DNA from: an uncultured bacterium
Lineage (GTDB): Bacteria; Vulcanimicrobiota; Xenobia; Xenobiales; Xenobiaceae
Direction: 5' to 3'
Assembly (NCBI GenBank): GCA_934636825.1
Contig: CAKUBG010000023.1
Coordinates: forward strand, 1-40,931
DNA length: 40,931 nt
Position numbers and translations under genes: made by a program. The notes beneath the pieces were generated by a model. The model made no database searches. It saw only the letters and a list, made by a program, of their open reading frames with translations, and was not told where the DNA came from. Each line of letters begins with the position of its first letter. Position 1 is the first letter of the stretch. This document shows positions 1 through 7,132 of the stretch, piece after piece.

Positions 1-100
1 TTGACGATGAATTAAGCAATATACTCAACTCATAAAGCTATGGAGAGGTGTTCAACTTAATATTGCAATTTAAAAAATACACATTTTTTTAGATAAACGC
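1..100. other. AT-rich left edge, no gene seen
   Basis: This is AT-rich sequence ahead of the tRNA-Leu promoter. I see no convincing coding region. A long minus-strand frame that crosses the tRNA gene is only the antisense of the tRNA. Confidence 0.5.
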
Positions 101-128
101 TTGACTTAAAATTTGGCTTTGCTATAAT
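101..128 (+). promoter_or_regulatory. sigma70-type promoter of tRNA-Leu
   Basis: A -35 box TTGACT (101-106), a 16-bp spacer and a perfect -10 box TATAAT (123-128) lie 12 bp upstream of the tRNA 5' end, as expected for a short tRNA leader. Confidence 0.8.
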
Positions 129-140
129 AATCCCGTTCCT

Positions 141-225
141 GCGGAGGTGGCGGAATCGGTAGACGCATACGTTTGAGGGGCGTATGGAGCAATCCGTGAG
201 GGTTCGAGTCCCTCTCTCCGCACCA
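141..225 (+). tRNA. tRNA-Leu, anticodon GAG
   Basis: The 85-nt gene folds as a class II tRNA. Acceptor arm GCGGAGG pairs with TCTCCGC (with one G-U pair), followed by discriminator A and an encoded CCA (223-225). The D-arm is leucine-like. The anticodon loop TTGAGGG has GAG at 175-177 and reads CUC/CUU codons. There is a long variable arm and a GGTTCGAGTCC T-arm. A good promoter lies directly upstream and a hairpin with a T-run follows. Confidence 0.95.
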
Positions 226-236
226 TATAAGTGGTG

Positions 237-276
237 AAAATTGAATCTCAGCTCAGGCTCGAGGTTCAATTTTTTT
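237..276 (+). terminator. rho-independent terminator after tRNA-Leu
   Basis: Arms AAAATTGAA (237-245) and TTCAATTTT (265-273) form a stem that runs into a T-tract, 11 nt past the tRNA CCA end. Confidence 0.75.
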
Positions 277-318
277 ATGTTAAAAAAGATTTTTAAGCGT
301 TTTTCGCCAATTCGTATT

Positions 319-344
319 TCCCAATGTTGTCAAAACAATTGGGA
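319..344. promoter_or_regulatory. inverted repeat upstream of the flavoprotein gene, possible operator
   Basis: TCCCAAT (319-325) and ATTGGGA (338-344) form a 7-bp inverted repeat with a 12-bp spacer about 70 bp upstream of the start codon. Position and symmetry would suit a repressor or redox-regulator site. No regulator is known, and the repeat could also be a hairpin in the leader. Confidence 0.25.
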
Positions 345-415
345 GGAGAAATGGTGACGGCGCTTTTTTGTTTCTTTTCGCATTGAAGTTGCGGAAAAGT
401 AATAGGAGGTAAAAA

Positions 416-1030
416 ATGAAAGTTTTACTTATTAATGGTAGCCCGCATGAAAAAGGTTGCACTTATACAGCTTTAAAAGAAGTGGCTGGAGCTTTGGAAA
501 AAAACGGTATTGAAACGCAAATATTCCATATTGGCAAAGGTGCTGTGCATGGTTGCGTAGCTTGTGGCGCTTGTGCTAATTTGGGGCGTTGTGCTTTTAA
601 TGATGATCCTGCCAATGAAATGTTGCAACTTATGCGCGAAGCTGACGGCATCGTGATCGGGTCGCCCGTTTACTATGCCGGCCCCAACGGCGCTTTGTGT
701 GCGCTTTTGGATCGCGCTTTCTTGGCTAGTAAAGGCTCTTTAGCCTTTAAGCCTGCTGCGGCTATTGCCAGCGCTCGCCGTGGCGGTGTGACGACTACCT
801 TTGATCGTTTAAATAAATATTTTACTATTAACCGTATGCCTATTGTGTCGTCACAATATTGGAACGGCGTGCACGGTTCTCAGGCTGACGACGTAGCCCA
901 AGATGAAGAAGGTTTGCAAACTATGCGCACCTTGGGCTACAACATGGCTTGGATGCTTAAGAGTATAGCCGCAGCCAAAGAGCCTTTGCCTGAAATTGAG
1001 CCTACGAAGCGCACCAACTTTATCCGTTAG
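416..1030 (+). CDS. NADPH-dependent FMN reductase / iron-sulfur flavoprotein family oxidoreductase
   Basis: The 204-residue flavodoxin-fold protein starts at an ATG with an AGGAGG ribosome binding site seven bases upstream. The N-terminus LLINGSPHEKGCTYTAL is the FMN phosphate-binding loop typical of the NADPH-dependent FMN reductase family. CVACGACANLGRC (about residues 48-60) is the compact cysteine motif found in the iron-sulfur flavoprotein branch, and ADGIVIGSPVYYAGPNGALCALLDR is the second flavin-contacting loop. It probably reduces flavins, quinones or small redox-active compounds in the cytoplasm; the substrate cannot be deduced. It is monocistronic, with a GC-rich hairpin and a bidirectional terminator downstream and a possible operator upstream. 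An early C-terminus (TNFIR) is normal for the family. Confidence 0.85.
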   Translation: MKVLLINGSPHEKGCTYTALKEVAGALEKNGIETQIFHIGKGAVHGCVACGACANLGRCAFNDDPANEMLQLMREADGIVIGSPVYYAGPNGALCALLDRAFLASKGSLAFKPAAAIASARRGGVTTTFDRLNKYFTINRMPIVSSQYWNGVHGSQADDVAQDEEGLQTMRTLGYNMAWMLKSIAAAKEPLPEIEPTKRTNFIR

Positions 1031-1051
1031 TGCGGTTGGGACCGGCATAGG

Positions 1052-1089
1052 GCGCCGCCGCTCGGTGGGGGAAAAAGTGGCGGTGGCGC
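1052..1089 (+). other. GC-rich hairpin after the flavoprotein gene
   Basis: Positions 1052-1062 pair with 1079-1089 (11 pairs, mostly G-C). The stem lies 22 nt after the stop codon and lacks its own T-run. It precedes the 23-bp terminator and may protect the mRNA 3' end. Confidence 0.5.
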
Positions 1090-1092
1090 TAA

Positions 1093-1146
1093 CATAAAGA
1101 AAGTGCCTGTACAGAAGTTTTTATCTGTACAGGCACTTTCTTTATG
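1093..1146. terminator. bidirectional terminator, perfect 23-bp inverted repeat
   Basis: Arms 1093-1115 and 1124-1146 are perfectly complementary and separated by an 8-nt loop. Each arm begins or ends with AAAGAAAG/CTTTCTTT, giving a T-rich 3' side in both directions. It sits between the convergent flavoprotein gene and pth and should stop both transcripts. Confidence 0.85.
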
Positions 1147-1187
1147 TGAAACGGGCGACCAACGCTTAGGGAAGCTGCTGACATTTT

Positions 1188-1769
1188 TTAGGCTTGGCCG
1201 TTAAATTTGTTCATGGCAGCTTCGGGGCCACACTCTATTATGTAGGAAATTGCTTCGGAAGCTTGTTGCAAAAGCTTGTTGATAGGTTCGTATTCGTCGG
1301 GTTTAAAAGTACCTAAAACGAAATTGATGGGGTCTTCACCAGCAGGGGAAGAGCCTATACCTAAACGCACTCTGATAAAGTCGTTGGCTCCCAAACAAGC
1401 GATAATGTTATTTAAACCGTTGTGGCCGCCGCTGCCTCCGCTTTTGCGAATGCGCAAACGTCCCAAAGGTAGACAAAAGTCATCAGAAACGACGATAATT
1501 TGGTGCGGTTTAAAGCCGTAACTGGTGCACATGGAGAGAACGGCATTTCCGGAGAGATTCATATAAGTACGAGGCTTAATGATGAAAACATCGGTGGAGC
1601 CTATTGTGCCGGATGCACCTAAATAAAGTTTGGTTTTGCGCGTAAATTCTAATTTATGCTCTTGAGCAAAAAGATCTACAGCCCTAAAACCCATATTGTG
1701 GCGCGTATTTTTATATTCGGCTCCGGGATTGCCTAAACCAACAATTAAAAAAGCACTAGCAGCGTTCAA
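1188..1769 (-). CDS. pth: peptidyl-tRNA hydrolase
   Basis: This 193-residue Pth family enzyme recycles peptidyl-tRNA released from stalled ribosomes by cleaving the peptide-tRNA ester in the cytoplasm. Visible signatures are VGLGNPGAEYKNTRHNMGF (with the catalytic His in TRHN), KPRTYMNLSG, VVSDDFCLPLG (the essential Asp) and GGSGGHNGL. Length matches the family. The start is a TTG with GGGAG about nine bases upstream. It lies 63 bp after ctc and is probably co-transcribed with it; the order glmU-prs-ctc-pth is the conserved Firmicutes arrangement. Transcription ends at the bidirectional repeat at 1093-1146. Confidence 0.95.
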   Translation of the reverse strand: MNAASAFLIVGLGNPGAEYKNTRHNMGFRAVDLFAQEHKLEFTRKTKLYLGASGTIGSTDVFIIKPRTYMNLSGNAVLSMCTSYGFKPHQIIVVSDDFCLPLGRLRIRKSGGSGGHNGLNNIIACLGANDFIRVRLGIGSSPAGEDPINFVLGTFKPDEYEPINKLLQQASEAISYIIECGPEAAMNKFNGQA

Positions 1770-1832
1770 TTCTTTAATCTCCCGCAGCTAAGTGCTTTCT
1801 AAAAACTTGCGCTTTATACAAAGCCTATAGCC

Positions 1833-2465
1833 TTATTCGGCGTCACCAGCAGCAGGCTGCTCTTCGGTGGCAGTCTCTTCAGTCGCGGTGGACTCGGCTA
1901 CTGCTCTAGGAATAGCAATGCTTACGATGGTTTCGGAAGGATCAGCTTTAATCTCTACGCCTTCGGGGCAAGCGATCTGAGCGACAGTGAGGTGGTGGCC
2001 AAGGCCTAAGCCGCTGATATCAACTTCGATATGGGCGGGAATAGACAAAGGCAAGCTCTCGATTTCAATTTCGTGGAGCATCTGCTCAACAACGCCGCCT
2101 TCTTGTACACCGGCAGCTTCGCCTACCAATACTACGGGAACGGAAGCGGTAACTTTCTCATCCATGCGAACCTGTTTGAAGTCTACATGTAAGAGGCAGG
2201 TGCCGAATACATCGCGAGAATAGTCGGCCAACATAGCTAACTGATCCTGGACGCCCTCTTCGCCGAAGGTCAAATTGATGATAGCAGTCTTACCTACGGT
2301 TTGAAGAATTTTCTCAGTGTCTTTTGAGTTTACATCAAGGATAATCGGCTCTTCGAGGTGATGACCGTACAACACGGCAGGTATACGACCTTCACGGCGC
2401 AAACGTCTGGCAACACCCTTACCGGTCTCTTTACGAACTTTCGCTTCCAGCTTAACCTGGGACAT
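1833..2465 (-). CDS. rplY: 50S ribosomal protein L25, CTC/TL5 type
   Basis: The 210-residue protein has the two-domain CTC architecture. An N-terminal 5S rRNA-binding L25 domain (residues 1-90, with RKETGKGVARRLRREGRIPAVLYG) is followed by a TL5-like beta domain (95-185, with IEIESLPLSIPAHIEVDISGLGLG). The acidic tail is rich in Glu, Thr and Ala. It binds 5S rRNA in the large subunit and is linked to general stress in Bacillus. The ATG start has a GAGGAGG ribosome binding site. A strong promoter (2597-2625) and a 130-nt leader with a 10-bp hairpin precede it, so it can be expressed independently of glmU-prs. Confidence 0.95.
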   Translation of the reverse strand: MSQVKLEAKVRKETGKGVARRLRREGRIPAVLYGHHLEEPIILDVNSKDTEKILQTVGKTAIINLTFGEEGVQDQLAMLADYSRDVFGTCLLHVDFKQVRMDEKVTASVPVVLVGEAAGVQEGGVVEQMLHEIEIESLPLSIPAHIEVDISGLGLGHHLTVAQIACPEGVEIKADPSETIVSIAIPRAVAESTATEETATEEQPAAGDAE

Positions 2466-2489
2466 ACATTCCTCCTCGGTACCCGCGAA

Positions 2490-2524
2490 GATCTTTTCCG
2501 CAAATTCAGGAAGAGGAAAAGATC
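2490..2524 (-). promoter_or_regulatory. hairpin in the ctc leader
   Basis: GATCTTTTCC and its complement (2515-2524 and 2490-2499) form a perfect 10-bp stem with a 15-nt loop, ending about 15 nt upstream of the GAGGAGG site. It may act as a translational control element or an mRNA stabiliser. No known ribosomal-protein leader is recognised. Confidence 0.45.
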
Positions 2525-2596
2525 GAATACTCGCTTATCCTTTACTTAGCGCCGCATTATTTAAAATACACGGCTGCCAGGATAAATTGCCCGACT

Positions 2597-2625
2597 ATTC
2601 TATCTTTTTTTATTAGGCATGTCAA
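2597..2625 (-). promoter_or_regulatory. sigma70-type promoter of ctc-pth
   Basis: Read on the minus strand, a consensus -35 TTGACA (2620-2625), a 17-bp spacer and -10 TAGAAT (2597-2602) are present. The leader to the ctc ATG is about 125 nt. The promoter lies in the 235-bp gap after prs and separates ctc-pth from glmU-prs. Confidence 0.85.
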
Positions 2626-2700
2626 GACAGAAGGCCGGACGACAAAGCGCGGGTCTGTTACATTTTTCTTACTATTTTAGTTTTTTATCGGACAATAGAA

Positions 2701-3732
2701 CTAGACGAAAAGTTCGCTGACCGACAAATTAAAGTGAGTCCTGCGGATCGTCTCTCCCAAGAGCGGAGCCAAGGACAAAACTTTCAATTTGCCCATACTC
2801 TTAGCTTCTTCGGAAATGGGGATAGTATCAGTGACAATCAATTCTTCAATGGGAGAATCTTTGATAATTTGTACTGCGTTTTCAGCAAAAATAGCGTGAG
2901 TGGCTGCAGTATAAACTTTCTTGGCGCCATGTTCGATTAAGGTTTCTACACCTTTTACTAAAGTGCCGCCAGTAGAAATCATATCGTCGACCACAATGCA
3001 AGTTTTGCCTTTAATATCGCCCACAATGTCGATAACATCGAGCTTGTCCGGCTCGGGACGACGTTTGAAAATGATAGCCAATTTGGCTCCCAAACGCTCA
3101 GCTAACTTGGTGGCTCTAGCCACGCCGCCCGCGTCTGGAGAAACTACTACCAAATTTTCTTTGGGAATATTCTTGTTTAAGTAGTGCTCGGCAATAATTG
3201 GCAAAGCGCTCAAATTGTCGACAGGAATATCGAAGAAACCTTGGATGGCAGCAGCATGCAAGTCGCAAGTGATAATGCGGTCGGCACCGGCTGTAGTAAT
3301 AAGGTTGGCTACCAACTTGGCCGTAATAGGCTCACGTCCGGAAGTCTTCTTCTCTTGCTTGGCATATCCGTAGTAGGGGATAACGGCGCAAATCTGATGG
3401 GCAGAAGCTCTCTTGAGAGCGTCAATCATGATTAGCAATTCCATGAGTGTATCGTTGACATTGCCGCAAGTAGGCTGAATAACGAACACTCTGGCACCGC
3501 GCACATTTTCTTCGATCTTTTCGCGAATCTCTTTGTTGGCGAAAGTTGTTACCATAGCTTTGCCCAAAGGAATTTGCAAATAATCGGCTACTGCTTTGGC
3601 TAAACCAGGATTGGAATTGCCATGGAATAGCTTCACGTGGTGAGTAGGCTGGAATACAGAATCTAAAGGAATAGCATCCATATTTTCAGAGGCTGTGAGT
3701 TCGGAGAGGTTAGGATCGTTAATTTCGCTCAT
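2701..3732 (-). CDS. prs: ribose-phosphate pyrophosphokinase (PRPP synthetase)
   Basis: This enzyme makes PRPP from ribose 5-phosphate and ATP for nucleotide, His and Trp synthesis. Recognisable blocks are ELLIMIDALKRASA, AVIPYYGYAKQEKK, CDLHAAAIQGFFDIPVDNLSA, VVVSPDAGGVARA, IFKRRPEP, and the PRPP loop VDDMISTGGT. It is 343 residues, about 25 longer than usual, because of an acidic N-terminal extension before VKLFHGNSN. The PRPP loop reads ISTGGT rather than the common bacterial IDTAGT, and the early FSDGE-type block is FANKE. Both are departures from the Bacillus-type enzyme. It lies 27 bp after glmU and is presumably in the same operon. The ribosome binding site at the chosen ATG is weak, so the exact start is uncertain. 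Confidence 0.93.
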   Translation of the reverse strand: MSEINDPNLSELTASENMDAIPLDSVFQPTHHVKLFHGNSNPGLAKAVADYLQIPLGKAMVTTFANKEIREKIEENVRGARVFVIQPTCGNVNDTLMELLIMIDALKRASAHQICAVIPYYGYAKQEKKTSGREPITAKLVANLITTAGADRIITCDLHAAAIQGFFDIPVDNLSALPIIAEHYLNKNIPKENLVVVSPDAGGVARATKLAERLGAKLAIIFKRRPEPDKLDVIDIVGDIKGKTCIVVDDMISTGGTLVKGVETLIEHGAKKVYTAATHAIFAENAVQIIKDSPIEELIVTDTIPISEEAKSMGKLKVLSLAPLLGETIRRTHFNLSVSELFV

Positions 3733-3759
3733 AACTAATTCTTCGCTTTCCCTAGATTT

Positions 3760-5127
3760 TTAGCGCTGACTGATAGGGTGAGCCGGAACGCCGACTACCA
3801 CACTATTTTCAGGCACGTCACGAATAACCACCGTACCTGCGCCGGTTTTGGCGCCGTTACCGACAGTTACAGGAGCAACTAAACTTGAATTGGAACCGAT
3901 AAAGACATGATCGCCGATAACGGTGCGGTGTTTGGCCTTACCATCGTAATTACATGTAATTGTGCCACAGCCGATATTGGTGCCGCTGCCTACGTCGGCG
4001 TCACCTACATAGGTAAGGTGAGGAACTTTGGTTCCTTCGCCTATATTGGCATTTTTAATTTCGACAAAGTCGCCTACTTTGGCACGGTCGGCGATATTGG
4101 CCTTGGGACGTAAGTAAGCAAAGGGGCCGATATTTACGCCATCGCCGACGGTAGCTTGGTTGAGTACTGAATGGAGTACGGTACTATTATTGCCAATGGT
4201 ACTATCGGTGATTTGCGTATTGGGGCCAATTTTGCATCCTTGACCGATAGAAGTGGCACCTTGTAAAACTGTGCCGGGCCAAATCTCGCTATCGCGATCA
4301 ATTTGCACTTGGTCTTCGATCCAAGTTGACTGAGGATCGATAATACTAACGCCGCTAATCATAAGCTCTTGCAACTTGCGTTCTTTTAAGAGAGCGGCAG
4401 CTTTAGCAAGATCGGCGCGAGTGTTGACGCCCAAAGCGTAGACTACATCATCTACGACGGCACCGATTTTTTCACCGGCGGCACTGCCCAAACTGACTAA
4501 ATCGGTTAGATAAAGTTCGCCTTGAGCATTGTTGGGAGTAAGCTGAGGTAAGAAGCGACGTAAAAATTCGGCTTTGGCACAATAGGCGCCGATATTTACT
4601 TCGGTAACGGCATATTCTTCTGGAGTGCAATCTTTTGCTTCAGTAATGCGCTGAACATTACCGTTGGCGTCGCGGATAATACGGCCAAAATCGCGATGCT
4701 CGGCCGAGTCGGCTGTGAGCAAGGTTAAAGCATAATCATTTTCTATGGCCGTGCTGATAACTTTTTCCAAAACCTTGGTATCGAGCAAAGTCATATCGCC
4801 GTTTAAGATTAAAACGTAACCTTCGAAATCGGCCAGCTTAGGTAAAGCCATTTGAGCTGCATGACCACTGCCATTTTGCACAGCTTGTTCGGCAAATGAG
4901 CAATTAGAAAAATGTTCTTGACAAAAAGACTGAACTTGCTCGGCTTGGTGACCTACAACAACGATATTTTTAGAGCAGTTGACACCTTCTAAAGCCTGAA
5001 GAACTCTGTAAATAACCGGCCTGCCCAGAACCGGATGGAGCACTTTGGCTAAGTCCGATTTCATTCTGGTACCTTTGCCAGCCGCTAAAATTACGGAGGC
5101 AAGCTTAGGTTCTTCTCGCTTTTGCAT
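3760..5127 (-). CDS. glmU: bifunctional UDP-N-acetylglucosamine pyrophosphorylase / glucosamine-1-phosphate N-acetyltransferase
   Basis: GlmU makes UDP-GlcNAc for peptidoglycan and other envelope polymers. The N-terminal uridylyltransferase domain starts with ASVILAAGKGTRMKS and contains QNGSGHAAQMAL, NGDM and TEAKD. The C-terminal left-handed beta-helix has many hexapeptide repeats (about residues 250-430), and the acetyltransferase motif CNYDGKAKHRT carries the catalytic His. I chose the ATG at 5127 (455 residues, the normal length), which has AAAAGGG upstream. An in-frame TTG at 5205 would add 26 residues without homology and has only a weak binding site. It heads the glmU-prs unit, downstream of the terminator of the stalk-domain gene. 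Confidence 0.95.
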   Translation of the reverse strand: MQKREEPKLASVILAAGKGTRMKSDLAKVLHPVLGRPVIYRVLQALEGVNCSKNIVVVGHQAEQVQSFCQEHFSNCSFAEQAVQNGSGHAAQMALPKLADFEGYVLILNGDMTLLDTKVLEKVISTAIENDYALTLLTADSAEHRDFGRIIRDANGNVQRITEAKDCTPEEYAVTEVNIGAYCAKAEFLRRFLPQLTPNNAQGELYLTDLVSLGSAAGEKIGAVVDDVVYALGVNTRADLAKAAALLKERKLQELMISGVSIIDPQSTWIEDQVQIDRDSEIWPGTVLQGATSIGQGCKIGPNTQITDSTIGNNSTVLHSVLNQATVGDGVNIGPFAYLRPKANIADRAKVGDFVEIKNANIGEGTKVPHLTYVGDADVGSGTNIGCGTITCNYDGKAKHRTVIGDHVFIGSNSSLVAPVTVGNGAKTGAGTVVIRDVPENSVVVGVPAHPISQR

Positions 5128-5286
5128 ATTGGCAACAACCCTTTTATGGCAAATTTGTCTTTGATGTTTTGGAGTGAAACTAGAGGCTTGAAGTAAGATG
5201 CGCAAAGTTCCATATACACCAAAGTGGCCTTGTTTGTTCTACGTCTACTCAGTCTATCCTGCGGAATAAAGCTGGGCTTTGAAGGC

Positions 5287-5326
5287 TAAAAAAACGCCCT
5301 ACCGTTTACGAAAGCGGAAGGGCGTT
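5287..5326 (-). terminator. rho-independent terminator of the stalk-domain gene
   Basis: On the minus strand, ACGCCCT (5319-5325 side) pairs with AGGGCGT (5294-5300 side), with an inner CCG/CGG pairing, followed by a run of seven T. It lies 25 nt past the stop at 5351. Confidence 0.9.
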
Positions 5327-5350
5327 CGAGGCTCTTAAAGCAGCCAATGA

Positions 5351-6772
5351 TTAGAAGACAGACTTAGGCAAAGGGGCTTCCTCGGTAGGAGCAGCCGACT
5401 GAGCGGGTGCGGCAGTCTGGGTAGGAGCATCTGACTGAGAGGGCGCGGCAGTCTGGGTAGGAGCGGTAGTCTGACCGCCAATAGCTTCAAGCTCTTCGGC
5501 TTTGAGAGGAGCAGCTGCGGAAGAAACAGGCACAATAGGCTTAAGGCTATCGGCCTGGCGCTGTAAGCCTTTGTTGACAGCTTCAGCTACTTGAACTGCG
5601 TACATTGAATTGACCGCATTGACTTTATTGAGTAAGTCTTGACCATCGCTGAGAGCTTTAATGTCACTAGCGTGATTGAGGAAGAAGAAAGCCATGGGGC
5701 TCAAGCAATAGTTGTTAGTTTCTGTCTCATAAAATTTAACTACAGCGCGTAAAGCTTCGGGGCTAACTTTGCGAGCCAAAGCTAAAGAAAGCAAACATTG
5801 ACGTTTCAAGACGTTATTGCTGTTGGAATCGAGCTTAGGATCACCGTTTTGCAATTTGTTGACTAAGAAGGCCATAACCTGACCTCTGACTTCATCATCC
5901 AAAACCAGATCTTTATTACTGCAAATAACACCGAGCAAAGCTACCAATTGTAAGTTCTGTTTGCGGTTCTGAATATAGTTGGTGATTAAGCTGATAGCTA
6001 CTTTGTTGATGTCTGCTGTATCAATACCAAGCTGCTTCAGTATTTCCAAGCGCTGCTCGGTGGTGTATTCGGCGGTAGTGTAATTGTCTAAAGTACGAGT
6101 ATAAGCAGAACTAGCCAAGGCCTCGTCCAATACTTTGACTACGCCAGCCTGGCCGCCCACTTGGAGGCGCTTTAAGCCTGCTAAGTCCCAAGTGCTAGGG
6201 GCGTCGGCTTCGTTTTTAATGTACATATAAGCCACTTGGTTGTCGGGGGCGGTAATTTTAACTATGGAACCGTCGGCCTTATTTTCGGCAACTTTGAGCT
6301 GGGCTTTATCGGATAAAACACGGATTAAGCGATGCTGTCCGTCCCACTTGACGTTGGCACCTAAAGCCTCGCCTACAAAACGCAAAGGCACCATAGTATT
6401 GCCAGCAATAATCTGAGCGGGAGCTAAAAGCTTAACTTTTTGATCGTTTACTGTAGCTTCTGGAGCGTTGATGGTAAGAGATACTGCTGTATTTGGGGTC
6501 TGAGGATTAGCAGCTAAGGCTTCTTCGGAAGCGGTATTGGCAAAAACTGTGCGGGTAGGAGCATCCCATTTTATGCGGGCGCCCAAGGCTTCAAAAATAC
6601 CGCGCATAGGCACTAAGGTGGTGCCGTCTTTAAGTACGGGAGCTTGATCTAAGTAGAGAATTTGACCATTGACAGAGACGCTGATGAAATCGTCGGGAGT
6701 AGAAGCCAAAGCGGGGCAAGCAAAAGCTAAAGAAATGGCTGCGGCAGCTAAGGCACGGGAGAATTTGTTCAT
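5351..6772 (-). CDS. exported protein with two copper-amine-oxidase N-terminal (stalk) domains
   Basis: The 473-residue protein has a Sec signal peptide (residues 1-23, cleavage near ALA-STP). Two stalk domains follow, each with the signature LVPMRGIFEALGARIKWD (about 53-70) or MVPLRFVGEALGANVKWD (about 130-147). Such domains are common in Bacillota surface proteins and mediate wall or protein contacts. Residues 190-400 are alpha-helical and unlike any family I can name. The tail (about 430-470) is a low-complexity Ala/Pro/Thr/Gln repeat of the type TAAPxQSxAPT encoded by near-identical DNA repeats. The ATG has an ideal GGAGG site. It is probably monocistronic, with a strong terminator. The molecular role is unknown. 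Confidence 0.8.
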   Translation of the reverse strand: MNKFSRALAAAAISLAFACPALASTPDDFISVSVNGQILYLDQAPVLKDGTTLVPMRGIFEALGARIKWDAPTRTVFANTASEEALAANPQTPNTAVSLTINAPEATVNDQKVKLLAPAQIIAGNTMVPLRFVGEALGANVKWDGQHRLIRVLSDKAQLKVAENKADGSIVKITAPDNQVAYMYIKNEADAPSTWDLAGLKRLQVGGQAGVVKVLDEALASSAYTRTLDNYTTAEYTTEQRLEILKQLGIDTADINKVAISLITNYIQNRKQNLQLVALLGVICSNKDLVLDDEVRGQVMAFLVNKLQNGDPKLDSNSNNVLKRQCLLSLALARKVSPEALRAVVKFYETETNNYCLSPMAFFFLNHASDIKALSDGQDLLNKVNAVNSMYAVQVAEAVNKGLQRQADSLKPIVPVSSAAAPLKAEELEAIGGQTTAPTQTAAPSQSDAPTQTAAPAQSAAPTEEAPLPKSVF

Positions 6773-6918
6773 AAAAACCTCCGAAGGAGATATGCTTAGA
6801 TATTATGTTAAGAAAAATCGGTTCTCGTCTTTTGTGGAAAAGTCAGCGACTTCCTCCAAGCTAATCTAAAGAGAATATTTACGTTTTTGTTTCTCAATTG
6901 AAGCAAAAAAATTAGCAA

Positions 6919-6960
6919 ACAAAAAAGCCCTCACGCTCCGAAAAGGAACATTAGGGCTTA
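6919..6960 (-). terminator. terminator of tRNA-Gln
   Basis: On the minus strand, AAGCCCT pairs with AGGGCTT (6953-6959 and 6925-6931), with GTTCC/GGAGC inside, followed by a T-run. It begins directly after the CCA end of the tRNA. Confidence 0.85.
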
Positions 6961-6961
6961 T

Positions 6962-7037
<76 letters not shown>

Positions 7038-7051
7038 ATATTACGTGCGTG

Positions 7052-7080
7052 ATTATACATATATATAGCACTTTTGGCAA
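7052..7080 (-). promoter_or_regulatory. sigma70-type promoter of tRNA-Gln
   Basis: Minus-strand -35 TTGCCA (7075-7080), a 17-bp spacer and -10 TATAAT (7052-7057) lie about 15 bp before the tRNA 5' end. Confidence 0.88.
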
Positions 7081-7089
7081 GGGGTAAAA

Positions 7090-7126
7090 TAAAAATTGCC
7101 GCAGATTTTTTTTGACTGCGGCAATT
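7090..7126 (-). terminator. terminator of the membrane TPR gene
   Basis: AATTGCCGCAG (7094-7104) and CTGCGGCAATT (7116-7126) form a perfect 11-bp stem. On the minus strand a T-rich stretch follows. It starts 7 nt beyond the stop codon at 7133. Confidence 0.9.
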
Positions 7127-7132
7127 GTCTAT

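Noticed and set aside
57..269. Minus-strand 70-codon frame across the tRNA-Leu gene
   Set aside because: It is the antisense reading of the tRNA, a common false gene call, and has no support of its own.
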